This document shows, piece after piece, positions 1 through 8,528 of a DNA stretch of 64,000 bases. The stretch comes from Pseudactinotalea terrae. GTDB taxonomy: Bacteria > Actinomycetota > Actinomycetes > Actinomycetales > Beutenbergiaceae. The position numbers and the translations under genes are program-made. The stretch lies in NCBI RefSeq assembly GCF_009733845.1, contig NZ_WNXZ01000002.1, positions 124,001-188,000 on the forward strand, given 5' to 3'. The notes under the pieces are model-generated. The model was given only the letters and a program-made list of their open reading frames with translations, was not told where the DNA came from and ran no database searches. Position 1 is the stretch's first letter, and each line of letters starts with the position of its first letter.

Positions 1-125
1 GCGACTAAGACGGGGGTCTGGGCGGTGACGGTGGTCCCGATGGATCGCGCGGCCACCCTCAGCCCATGCGGGCCAGCATCGATCGTTTCGGAAGCGACGT
101 GGTCGCTCTACGCTGAGGCCAAGAA

Positions 126-1310
126 GTGTGGTGCTCGCTCGCTACCTCTGGGATGCGAGCAGGGAGACAGGTTGGGTTCGAGCCCCATCACCACGGCGTG
201 GATGACGACCTATTCGATCTGGGCACCAGCAACACACTCGACCTGACCAGCCGCGACTATGCGCTGGCTTGGCCGAGGGCGGCATTCGTCGCGGAGGCGA
301 CGGCCCTCAGCCGGTCCCCGCGAGGGTATTTGTCGGGCGACGTGACACCCGTCGAGCTGCTGCTAGAGGAGGCCTTCGTTGGTAGCACTCCACTCCACGT
401 GAAGTCCAGGAAAGCCGCCACGATGCGGGAGCTGCTGCGGCGGGCCGACGAGTTGCGTGAGGAAGGAGCAGCTCCGGCCTATTACATGCAGCGTCTGGGC
501 CCAGCTGCGCCGGTCGATCAGGGTCCGGACTGGTCCGGGGCGAAGCGACGGATAGCCGCTCTCGTGATCGATTTCGAGGAGCGCGGCTACTTCGACCACG
601 CCTGGGGACGGGACTGCGTAGATGCCCCTCGGGACTACGACAGGCCCGCTGACTTGATCGAGGATCGGCTGGGGATACGCGCAGACCCCCTCGACGCCGC
701 CGAATGGTTGACCCATAGCGACGCCCTCTTCCTGTCGATCGTCGAAGTCCTTCACGACCTGATCGCACGCCCGCGCGTCGTCGAGAGCGTTCACCTCTAC
801 GCGGGGTGCGGCAGGCACTTCGGTCAATACATCACTGCAACCGGACAGGCCATCTATCGGCACCGAGTCGACGAGGTGCTAGCACGAACGCGCCTTGGTC
901 TTCGCTTCGCCGCTTCCGGAGAGGACGTAGGCAGGCTCGTGCGATCGACCGACGATCCACGGGAGGAACTGCTCGGCAAGCTGGCCGTGGCGCCCAAAGA
1001 GGGGACCGTCGACGAGGTGAGTCACGCGATCGCGACGTTCCGAAATCGTGGCGCGACGCGTACCCATAAGCGCTCGGCCGTCACCATGCTGGCGCGGGTA
1101 CTGGAAGATCAGCGCGCCCTGGTCAAGGAGCACCTGCTGTCGAAGGACGAGGGTGCGCTCTTCCAGATCGCCAACCAATTCGACATTCGACACAAGAACG
1201 CGGATCAGCGCTCCGACTACGACGACGCCTACCTCGACTGGCTCTTCTGGTGGTACCTCGCAACAGTCGACCTGATGACCCATCTAAGTGATCGCGACAT
1301 CGCCCCGTGA
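126..1310 (+). CDS. Hypothetical cargo protein, possibly abortive-infection type
   Basis: A 394-residue protein of unknown function on the mobile element. The GTG at 126 is preceded by GAGG seven bases upstream, and an in-frame stop at 114-116 rules out an earlier start; GTG at 198 is an alternative without a Shine-Dalgarno sequence. It is largely helical and soluble, with no signal peptide or membrane segment. The C-terminal part contains a basic-polar stretch (RHKNADQRSDYDDAYLDW) followed by an aromatic helix. I recall similar endings in actinobacterial proteins annotated as abortive-infection-like, but no catalytic motif is clear. It is the first complete gene in the window and is isolated on the plus strand. 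The function is not established. Confidence 0.7.
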   Translation: MWCSLATSGMRAGRQVGFEPHHHGVDDDLFDLGTSNTLDLTSRDYALAWPRAAFVAEATALSRSPRGYLSGDVTPVELLLEEAFVGSTPLHVKSRKAATMRELLRRADELREEGAAPAYYMQRLGPAAPVDQGPDWSGAKRRIAALVIDFEERGYFDHAWGRDCVDAPRDYDRPADLIEDRLGIRADPLDAAEWLTHSDALFLSIVEVLHDLIARPRVVESVHLYAGCGRHFGQYITATGQAIYRHRVDEVLARTRLGLRFAASGEDVGRLVRSTDDPREELLGKLAVAPKEGTVDEVSHAIATFRNRGATRTHKRSAVTMLARVLEDQRALVKEHLLSKDEGALFQIANQFDIRHKNADQRSDYDDAYLDWLFWWYLATVDLMTHLSDRDIAP

Positions 1311-1760
1311 CCAAGGCGGACCAGCCGGAAACGGTCACGATGAGCGAGGCGTCTAGACAGCCCGGCCGATAGCCACACGGTGCTCGACCTGCACGGACTG
1401 GCACCGACCGGCGTTCGGGTGACGGCACCGGCCCACACCCAGACCTGGCCCGTGCGGCCGGTCTCGTCGACGTACTCCACCGACGCGGGGACGGGCGTGT
1501 AGGCGGTCGCCCGGCCGTCGAGCCAGCTGCACCCACCCGAGTCCAGCGCGTGGGACCCATACTCGCACCGGGATCGGGGTATCAAGCCGGGTGTTCGGGA
1601 GCCCATGCGCAGCCAGAGGTAGCGTGAGAGCGTCCTCACGCATGGGCACCCGGTCGGGGTGTCTAACCTCTCCTGTCACCGGCCCATTCGAAGATGAGTA
1701 CGAGGACTGTGGGAGGGTCGACACCGGCGTCTGTCCGGGCATAGTGGGACGATCAAGAAC
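1311..1760. other. Intergenic, possible gene remnant
   Basis: No confident gene. On the minus strand the frame covering about 1400-1560 reads like protein (GGCSWLDGRATAY, then VEYVDETGRTGQVWVWAGA), yet it has no convincing start and the C-terminal part overlaps the gene ending at 1310. It may be a decayed element gene. Confidence 0.25.
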
Positions 1761-1949
1761 GTGAGCACCTTGGTCCGTCTACGTGGGATCGCCGGCACTC
1801 CGATCGACGACGCCGGCAACGGCGAGCGGACCGAGCTGCTGGGCAGCGGCGAGGACTACAGCGCCGTTTACGGCGACGTCGAGCGCCAGGTGCCGCAGGG
1901 GTGGCTCCTGCTCCACGTCGCCCGCCAGCAGGGCGCGGAAGTGCCCTGA
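1761..1949 (+). CDS. Small hypothetical protein
   Basis: A 62-residue protein with a GTG start. The codons are strongly biased to G or C in third position across the whole reading frame, which argues for real coding. The sequence is acidic in the middle (DAGNGERTELLGSGEDY) and ends in a hydrophobic strand (GWLLLHV). No domain is recognised and no Shine-Dalgarno sequence is obvious. It lies alone between two non-coding stretches in the mobile element. Confidence 0.45.
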   Translation: MSTLVRLRGIAGTPIDDAGNGERTELLGSGEDYSAVYGDVERQVPQGWLLLHVARQQGAEVP

Positions 1950-2527
1950 GCCGCTACCCGGGGCATGCTGCGATCGGCGCAAGCGCAAGCGCAAGCGCAA
2001 GCGCAAGCGCAGGCCAGCTGGCCTGTCACCCTGCACCAGCCCGAGCTGGTCCGGCGTGCCGTCTCCTGAACTGATCCGCTCGGAGCGGCGCTCTGGGCTG
2101 TTGCACCGCAGGCTCCTACAGAAGCTGTCGCGCGTGTCGCAGTCGGGATGGATATCCAGGGTTGAAGGCAACATGCGGGGCTGCGCGACGGGGTGAGCGG
2201 TGAGCCGCACCGAAAGAACGTGCAGCGGTGGGGCTGCGTGGTGCGAGAGGGGACGTGCTCAAGCTTGGACGCGTGCTGACCGGTGTTGACCGCGACTCCA
2301 TCGAGATGCGCTGGGTCTCGCCGATGAGCGGCCTGCTCCCCGATCAGGAGCGCCCCCGAAGTGTTGGCCGCGAGGGCCTAACGCGTCGCTCGAGCATGCT
2401 GTTCGGGCCGTGTGCGAGGTCATGGTCAACGTGATCATCTCGACGCGGCCGCTGTCAGCACGAGGTTCATACGCGCAGTGCGGCTGCACGTGGCTGTTGG
2501 CGCGAACGTCCCCACCATCAGCCGGGC
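1950..2527. other. Intergenic, no gene seen
   Basis: Apart from the hexamer repeat at its start this stretch holds no frame with coding-like composition. Candidate reading frames on both strands overlap one another and have poor starts. Confidence 0.4.
1978..2010. repeat. Hexanucleotide tandem repeat AAGCGC
   Basis: Five perfect tandem copies of AAGCGC occupy 1981-2010, preceded by a partial copy at 1978-1980. The repeat begins about 30 bases after the stop of the small gene at 1761-1949. In one frame it would encode alternating Lys-Arg, but no convincing gene contains it. Repeats of this kind expand and contract by slippage. Confidence 0.85.
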
Positions 2528-3130
2528 TCACCAGTAATGCGGCTGCTCCTCGCCGGGCGATGCAGGAACCGCATCGAGGTGGGCGGCTTCCAGAATCTCG
2601 TTGATCGCGGCGCGGTCGGCTCCGATGCCGGCCCAGTGTGGGTCGACGTCAGCCGTGACGCACCAGGCGCGATCTGCGGGCCACACGAAGGCTGGCCGCC
2701 CCGGCATTGTCACGTGGGGGTACCCGGGCCAGGTCTTGGCAGCGAACAGGTTTGCCGCGTGGCCGCGCAGCAGGAAGCAGTCACGGTTAGGTACACGCAC
2801 TATCGGTGCCTTCAGTACCGGCGGAGGGAACATCTCCGCACCCCAGCCGTCCCAGTAGGCGACGTACCAATCGTTGGGCGTCGTTGTGTGAGGAGTCAGC
2901 AGGGCCAGGGCGTCATGCAGCGGGGTTCGCTCCGACGGGTGATCGCCGTCGAGCTCGACGTCGTTCTCGGACTGGCCGGCGTATACCGGGTCAGGGATGA
3001 AACGCAGTCGCGCATACGCAGGGAAGCCCGCTGGCCCGAGCGTGACCAACTGCGCCCACGGCAGATCGCTGTTGGTGAGCCAATCGGCCGCAGACAAGTC
3101 GGTGCAGGGGGTCGGCGTCACGCAGCCCAT
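2528..3130 (-). CDS. Conserved hypothetical protein
   Basis: A 200-residue soluble protein with an ATG start. It is rich in Trp and Pro and has a patterned C-terminus (AWCVTADVDPHWAGIG, then EEQPHYW) that I recall from unnamed actinobacterial proteins found on chromosomes and mobile elements. There is no signal peptide, membrane segment or recognisable active site. It reads toward the left end of the element, separated from its minus-strand neighbour by 660 bp that contain a 30-bp perfect palindrome. The function is unknown; the reading frame itself is well supported by codon bias. Confidence 0.7.
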   Translation of the reverse strand: MGCVTPTPCTDLSAADWLTNSDLPWAQLVTLGPAGFPAYARLRFIPDPVYAGQSENDVELDGDHPSERTPLHDALALLTPHTTTPNDWYVAYWDGWGAEMFPPPVLKAPIVRVPNRDCFLLRGHAANLFAAKTWPGYPHVTMPGRPAFVWPADRAWCVTADVDPHWAGIGADRAAINEILEAAHLDAVPASPGEEQPHYW

Positions 3131-3791
3131 ACTGCCGCCTCAGGGAGTCAGAGGGCCGAGTTCGGCACGCGCGGAGCTGTCGGGGGTCTCGACCACTTCG
3201 CCCACGCCAAAGAGCGTGAGCTGGCGTGTCTAGCGTTCGGCCCGTGCCGATCGTGGCTGCTGCGTAGCACTCCGCGGCGTCAGGCTGCAGATGTGAGGGC
3301 AACTCAGAGGGAACAGGGCGTGGGGCGGGGATCCCGAGGGGCCGTTCTAGAGTTGCTCGTAGCGAGCTGGCCAGCCTGGCGGTAAGGGAGCCCTCCGGTT
3401 CGGCAACGAAGAAGGCCAGGAAGTAGACCCGGGTGCTCCGCCGCTCGCGCACACGCAGCATCTGACGCCATCGCCGATCTCCGTGATCGACAGTATTGCT
3501 CCGACGTCGGAGCAATACTGCACATGGCGCTCGTGCCCATCGCTGACGCCGCAGGTCACCTGGAGTGAGCCCGCGGCGGTTGCGGAGCATGTTCGCGAGC
3601 GGTCAGCTTCGCGGAGAGCGGATCGGTGGTACTCACGTCGATAGCCGGTCGTGATCGTCGAACGAGAGAACAGGCCTGCCAGCGCGGCGTTGCGACCTCG
3701 CGCATCACGCGGAACCCGACGTTCCTGAGCGCACAGCAGCAAGCCAAGGGCTGCGTCGGGCATCTCCGCATCGGAATGTGTCGGAGCCTCG
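3131..3791. other. Long intergenic region with palindrome
   Basis: A 660-bp stretch without a confident gene. It lies upstream of the minus-strand gene ending at 2528 and downstream of the one ending at 3792. Its base composition is less GC-rich than the chromosome part of the window. The only structure I can support is the palindrome at 3491-3520. A minus-strand frame here contains a protein-like stretch (RVYFLAFFVAEPEG), but it runs into the neighbouring gene without a good start. Confidence 0.4.
3491..3520. promoter_or_regulatory. 30-bp perfect palindrome
   Basis: The 15-base half CAGTATTGCTCCGAC is followed immediately by its exact reverse complement, with no spacer. A perfect 30-bp palindrome is far beyond chance expectation in 64 kb. 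The symmetry suits a dimeric DNA-binding protein or a recombination or transfer site of the element. There is no U-run, so a terminator is unlikely. Confidence 0.85.
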
Positions 3792-4163
3792 CTAAGCGCT
3801 CGCGTTCGTGCAAGTGGCGAGCCCGACTGCTGGCGGGTCGATGACTATCCCCTCCCCAACAGGCTTGGGACCTTCGACGATCTTGAAGGCCCGGCCGGGG
3901 AGCAGTGGCGAGTAGTCGACGCGCGGGTGGTACAGCAGACCCAGACGGCACTCGGCCGGAGTCTCGGCTGTGAGTTCCATGCCTGCCTCCGCACAGAACA
4001 CGACGCCGAGATACTCGCCGTTCCCGCCCTCCGCAACTAGGTGCGGCATGTACTGAGAGTCGGTAAGGGGGATCGGAAGGCGGCGTCCGCCTCGATCAGC
4101 GGAGTACATAGTGACTCGTGCTCGCATCACTGGAATCGTCGCGTTCGGAAGCTCGGCCGGCAT
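3792..4163 (-). CDS. Small hypothetical protein, possible EF-Tu-like beta barrel
   Basis: The preferred start is the ATG at 4163, which has GGAGA about ten bases upstream and gives 123 residues; the frame is open further upstream, but that part is not protein-like. The sequence (RARVTMYSADRGGRRLPIP near the N-terminus, later GMELTAETPAECRLGLLY) has alternating strands and resembles stand-alone proteins with a fold like the second or third domain of EF-Tu. That resemblance is from memory and weak. It sits 150 bp downstream of the relaxase stop on the same strand, with an imperfect inverted repeat between. Confidence 0.6.
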   Translation of the reverse strand: MPAELPNATIPVMRARVTMYSADRGGRRLPIPLTDSQYMPHLVAEGGNGEYLGVVFCAEAGMELTAETPAECRLGLLYHPRVDYSPLLPGRAFKIVEGPKPVGEGIVIDPPAVGLATCTNASA

Positions 4164-4260
4164 GCCAACCAGTCTCCACGAGAGCCGTGCCACTGGATGG
4201 CGTACAGGCGGCGGATGGGCTCCGCCTTCCGATTTACGCACCATGCGTGCTGCGGCTTCG

Positions 4261-4293
4261 ATATCAACGTGTTCGCGACGAACATGCTGATAT
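4261..4293. repeat. Imperfect inverted repeat downstream of relaxase
   Basis: Arms 4261-4275 (ATATCAACGTGTTCG) and 4279-4293 (CGAACATGCTGATAT) are reverse complements at 13 of 15 positions around a 3-base centre. The repeat lies just after the relaxase stop and about 100 bp before the start of the next minus-strand gene, so it could be an operator for that gene. It lacks a U-run. Confidence 0.6.
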
Positions 4294-4311
4294 TCGCACT
4301 GACCAGACGTT

Positions 4312-7300
4312 CTAGGCGAGCCCCGGCCCCGAACCGTCGCCAAAGATGCTCAAGTGTTGGTGCATCGGTTCGAGCGGATCGAGGGCGCCTTGCTGCAGCT
4401 CGTCGAGGCTGAGCTCGGTCTGCTCCAACGCTTGCTGGCGCTCGATCTCCCGCAGCTGGTCTCGTTCAGCGACGTCGGGCGCGTCATTGACGGCGCCGAG
4501 CGCGGTGAGCGCCGACTCGGCGGATGCCCGCGCACGACCCATGGGGCTGTCCGCGGGCACTGGCTTTCCTAGGGGCGAGTCGGCATCGACGCTGTACCGG
4601 TCGCGGTAGGCGACGATCTGGCGCACGTGGTGGTCCCAGACCAGCCGGTCCGGGGAGTCGATGCCGGGTGGCTCTGGGAGCGCCGCGGCCCACACCGGTG
4701 GATGCTCGGCGGCTCGTCGGGTGAGCTCGTCGAGGCGATTGCGGATTCGTTGCGCTCGATCGCGTAGCCACGCGGCTACCGCCGCATCCTGTGTGCCGGT
4801 CGTTCCCACCAGATTCTCGACGGCGTCGCTCGCGCCCGGCGGGCGGCTCTCGTCAGGTGGTGGGGGAGTGATCCAGGAGGGCAGCCCTTCTCCGTCCGTC
4901 ACGGGTTCGTCGAGCTGCCACGCGAGCAGCGCCGCGGGTGAGCGCGCCCCGGCGAGGCGCTCGAGGTGCTCATCGAGCAGCACTGACACATCGGTCCCGG
5001 TTCGCTGGTGGCGGTACAGAAGCCCTGCCAGGTGTGGCCATGCGTCGTCGGCCAGGATGCGGCGCGCTTGGTCGGACGGGTAGGCGCGTCGGATGGCCTC
5101 GCCCATCCTGGCGACGGCCCCGGGCTCGAGCGCGCTCGCATAGGCGTCTTCGTACGCGGGCACGAGTGTCGCGAGCGAGGCCGACGCCTCCCGCTCAACT
5201 ACCGCCATCGTGAGGGCGGCGTCGTCGGAGTCGCCGCGTCCGAGCACGGCTTCGAGGACGTCGCGCGCCGCGGCATCGGGCTGCGGCTGGTGGTGCAGCG
5301 AGACGTCGAGCAGTTCCTCGGTGACGACGTACAGATGGTTGCTCTCCCGGCCGCGCGTGATGCCGGTGTAGAGCTGCTCGCGGGCCATCGAGTCGTCGAC
5401 GAGCACGCGGGCGACGTCGACCGTCATGCCCTGGCAGCGGTGCACAGTGGTGGCGTACCCGAGCTGGACGTGCTCGCGCACGTACGCGGCGGGCAGCACG
5501 GTGCGGGTGTGGTGTTCGCGGTGCTGGACGGTGAGTGCGCCGTCGTCGCGGGTGCCGGTGACGGTCCAGAGGTCGCCATTCTTGACGTAGTCGGTGCTGC
5601 CGTGGCGCAGCAGCCGGTCGTTGTGACGGGTGACGATGACGTCGCCAATCCCGGCAGCGATGCCGTCAGCGAGTGCGACGCCGTCGTCGGCGATCTCACC
5701 GTTGGCGATGCGGTGCTGACGTGCGCGCTCGTTGAGGTAGGTGACGTCGTCGTTGGTCGCGGCGACCATGATGGAGCTGCGCCGATCGCCGAGGTCCTCG
5801 ACCCAGGCAGCGTGCAGATCCTCAAGCGCGGCGTCGCGGGTGCCCGAGTGGACACGGCCGTGATCGACGTAGAAGTCCAGACCCGCGGTGCGGCCGTCTC
5901 GAACCAGGAGGCCGGCCGCATCCTCACCGGGCGTGCTGAACCGGTGGACGTCGCGAAGCTCGGCAGCCCCGACGGTGTTGGCGATAAGCCTCAGCGCGCC
6001 GCCGGCTCCGACGGCGCCCAGCTGGCTCGGGTCGCCCAGCAGCCGCACGGACGCTCCTTCACGTTGGGCGATCTGCAGCACCTTCCGCAGGTCGAGCGTG
6101 CCGGCCATCCCGGCCTCGTCGACCAGCAGCACCGTCCGCTCATCGACGTGCAGATGCTCCGGTACGCGGTTGCCGTGGTCGTGGCTGGCGATGAAGGTGT
6201 GCAGGGTCTCAGCGGGCACGAGCAGGTCGTCGCCCAGGACATGGGCGGCGACGGCGGAGGGTCCCAGCGCGACAACCGTGCCGCCCTCGCCGTGGACGGC
6301 AGCGACGAAGGCGCGCATCGCCGTCGTCTTGCCGGCACCGGCCGGTCCGATGCCAGCGACGAGCTGTTGGCCGCTGCACGCGAAGCGCCGCGCGAGATCG
6401 AGCTGGTACGTGTCCATGCGTCGTCGGGAGTCGATCTGGACGTCAGCAGCTGCAGCCTCGAATGTGCTCGCTCGCACGGTGGGACCACCGATCGTCTGTG
6501 CAGCAAACAGGAGTGCCGCCTCGGCGTCGAGCACCTCTCGCGAGGTGTACTTCGTGGTCCCGTGCTGCTCGTAGATCGAGGTCCCGTTGGTCCGGGACAA
6601 GCGCGTCGGGGTGGGTGTGGGGTCCGACGGCGTGAGCTGGATGGAGGCCTTCATGCAGGCTGCCATCACCGTGTGCGCGGCGTCGGTGACCGACCACGAG
6701 CTGTGCTGGACGGCGGGCAGCGTGCGCACCACCCGCGTTGCCTCGGCAAGGACGTGGAACTGGGTCCAGGTGGCGCGCCGTTGACCGAGCAGCTGTAGCA
6801 CCAGCATGGCAACTTCCTGTGTGAGTTGATGCTCGTTCAGCAGGAGGGTGGGTTCCGTCGGTTGGCGGTGCAGGGCTGAAGCGAGTCGCTGCTGCAGTCG
6901 TTCAGAAGATCCGAGCATCTCGACGGCGCGCGCTCGCCAGTCGAGCACTCTCTCGTTCAGGGGTCGGCTGGGCTCTTTGGCGGTACGGGTCGCCAGGGTC
7001 GCTGCCTGTGCGAGGCGGTACTGCTCGGTGCGCGGCGGCTCGTGTCCGTGCGTGGCTCGGTACTCGGCGGCCATCGTTTCGTACGACTCCGTGATCGCAG
7101 CACGCCGCTGCGAGAACAAGGACACGAGGTCGGCGCCGACGCCGTCGATCTCTCGCACGGGAACCTTCTTGCCGAGGCGAGGCGTAGCCACGAACTGCAC
7201 GCCGAGACGCTGCACGAGCTGCTCCTCGACCAGGGCGTTGTACCGCTCCGAGGCAGCCACGGTCAGCCGGAACAGCACGCGAGCGTCAAGGCTGCGCCAC

Positions 7301-8076
7301 TTGCCGTCCACGCCCATGACCTTCGACGAGACCGCGACATGCGTGTGCAGGTTCGGGTCGCCCGCACGAGAGTCCAGATGGTCGAACGCCGCTGCCGTCA
7401 GCCCCATCGTGTTGATCTGCTTCAACCCGCCACGACCCGTACGGGTGAGGGCCGCTTCCTGCTCGATCCAGGCGAGAGTCTGCTGCCACGCCTGCGCGTG
7501 CGCCTGACTGATCTGCTCGCGCACATCGTCGTCGGCGAGCGCCCACAACACCGACACCGACTTGGCCGGTGTGAAGACGAGATCGAAGCCGGACACACCC
7601 TCCCTAGTGGCTGGGGACCGCTGCGCTAGATAGCGGGCGACCTCGGACTTGGACGGCTCCCCGCCGAGGCTCTGACGCACCATCTGGGTGGCAACCTGCC
7701 ACCGGATACGCTCCCGCTCGACGCCGGCCTGAGGTGCGCGATCATGGGCAGAAGCGAATGCGGTGAAGGCCTGCTCGAGCGCGATCAGGTAAGGGTCGTC
7801 CTCCAGTTCCCGACGGCGCAGGAACGGCCGACCGAGCACCCGCGCCTCGTCGTTCGGGTGCGCACCGAAGGCGAACAGACTGCGCATCTGCAGGGCGTCG
7901 ACCTGCCCCGAGATCTCCATCGCTCGGGTACCGCTCCCGACCCACCGCCCCGGCGGGTTGCCGTGCGCGTTGTAGTAGTCGCTCAGCGACTGCCCGCGCC
8001 GCACCTCGTCGCCGCTCGCGACTTGCCGGGTCAGGTACTCATACCCGTTGCCCGCGTGCAGGGAGTGGATCGTCAT
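4312..8076 (-). CDS. MobF-family relaxase-helicase (TrwC/TraA-like)
   Basis: Conjugative relaxase that would nick the element at oriT and unwind it for transfer. The ATG at 8076 was chosen because it gives the family's usual N-terminus (MTIHSLHAGNGYEYLTRQVA); the frame is open upstream without protein-like sequence. The protein has 1254 residues. The TrwC domain has N-terminal tyrosines at about 12 and 14, a further YY pair at 34-35, and the metal-binding histidines H233, H244 and H246 (DHLDSRAGDPNLHTHVAV). A RecD-like helicase follows, with Walker A GPAGAGKTT near 578 and Walker B LLVDEAGM near 650. No coupling protein or mating-pair gene is visible in the window, so the element may be only mobilizable, or its other genes may lie to the left. 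Confidence 0.93.
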   Translation of the reverse strand: MTIHSLHAGNGYEYLTRQVASGDEVRRGQSLSDYYNAHGNPPGRWVGSGTRAMEISGQVDALQMRSLFAFGAHPNDEARVLGRPFLRRRELEDDPYLIALEQAFTAFASAHDRAPQAGVERERIRWQVATQMVRQSLGGEPSKSEVARYLAQRSPATREGVSGFDLVFTPAKSVSVLWALADDDVREQISQAHAQAWQQTLAWIEQEAALTRTGRGGLKQINTMGLTAAAFDHLDSRAGDPNLHTHVAVSSKVMGVDGKWRSLDARVLFRLTVAASERYNALVEEQLVQRLGVQFVATPRLGKKVPVREIDGVGADLVSLFSQRRAAITESYETMAAEYRATHGHEPPRTEQYRLAQAATLATRTAKEPSRPLNERVLDWRARAVEMLGSSERLQQRLASALHRQPTEPTLLLNEHQLTQEVAMLVLQLLGQRRATWTQFHVLAEATRVVRTLPAVQHSSWSVTDAAHTVMAACMKASIQLTPSDPTPTPTRLSRTNGTSIYEQHGTTKYTSREVLDAEAALLFAAQTIGGPTVRASTFEAAAADVQIDSRRRMDTYQLDLARRFACSGQQLVAGIGPAGAGKTTAMRAFVAAVHGEGGTVVALGPSAVAAHVLGDDLLVPAETLHTFIASHDHGNRVPEHLHVDERTVLLVDEAGMAGTLDLRKVLQIAQREGASVRLLGDPSQLGAVGAGGALRLIANTVGAAELRDVHRFSTPGEDAAGLLVRDGRTAGLDFYVDHGRVHSGTRDAALEDLHAAWVEDLGDRRSSIMVAATNDDVTYLNERARQHRIANGEIADDGVALADGIAAGIGDVIVTRHNDRLLRHGSTDYVKNGDLWTVTGTRDDGALTVQHREHHTRTVLPAAYVREHVQLGYATTVHRCQGMTVDVARVLVDDSMAREQLYTGITRGRESNHLYVVTEELLDVSLHHQPQPDAAARDVLEAVLGRGDSDDAALTMAVVEREASASLATLVPAYEDAYASALEPGAVARMGEAIRRAYPSDQARRILADDAWPHLAGLLYRHQRTGTDVSVLLDEHLERLAGARSPAALLAWQLDEPVTDGEGLPSWITPPPPDESRPPGASDAVENLVGTTGTQDAAVAAWLRDRAQRIRNRLDELTRRAAEHPPVWAAALPEPPGIDSPDRLVWDHHVRQIVAYRDRYSVDADSPLGKPVPADSPMGRARASAESALTALGAVNDAPDVAERDQLREIERQQALEQTELSLDELQQGALDPLEPMHQHLSIFGDGSGPGLA

Positions 8077-8528
8077 CACACCCACTACACGCACGGCCCC
8101 GCGCGAACAGGTCGATATCGATACGGGACCTCTCACAGGTGGTGCAAAAGGTGTGTCGCGCTCGAGTAGTCGTCAAACGCGGAAGTGGTCGGTCGTGCAG
8201 CTTCGGGGAGAGCGGAGCGCGTGGCCGCGAGGCGCTGCCGCGGTCGCGGCCGGTTCGGTCCAGGCCCCGATTAGGTGCGGGCAAGGTGGGGAGCGGCCGC
8301 TCCCTGCGCCGACGGCCCGTTCGCCTGTCGCGTCTATGCGACTACCCGGGCGCGGCACTGGGCAGGTCGTCGTGCGGCGACCGACGCCCTCCCGTGTCAC
8401 GCGACATTGAAGGCCGGAGATCCCCGCTGGTCCCCGGCCCTAGCGCCCTTGTCCGAGCCAAAGCGGTGAAACGACGCGGCTTGGTTTCCTCGTCTCCGGA
8501 GACCCGGAAGGCAGGTCGGCGGGCGACC
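8077..8528. other. Non-coding region upstream of relaxase, oriT candidate
   Basis: This 452-bp stretch lies between the relaxase start and the next minus-strand gene. It contains short perfect palindromes, including TCGATATCGA at 8112-8121 and GGGAGCGGCCGCTCCC at 8289-8304, and no confident gene. In mobile elements oriT commonly adjoins the relaxase gene, so this is the natural place to look. I cannot identify a nick site by eye. Confidence 0.35.

Noticed and set aside
172-192. String GGGTTCGAGCCCC that looks like a tRNA T-arm, possibly a left attachment site
   Set aside because: The flanking bases do not form an acceptor stem, the string does not match the tRNA-Ser at 18202-18289, and it lies inside a reading frame that continues to 1310.
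2991-3590. Minus-strand gene between 2991 and 3590
   Set aside because: Although one stretch reads like protein, it overlaps the better-supported gene at 2528-3130 and runs across the 30-bp palindrome.
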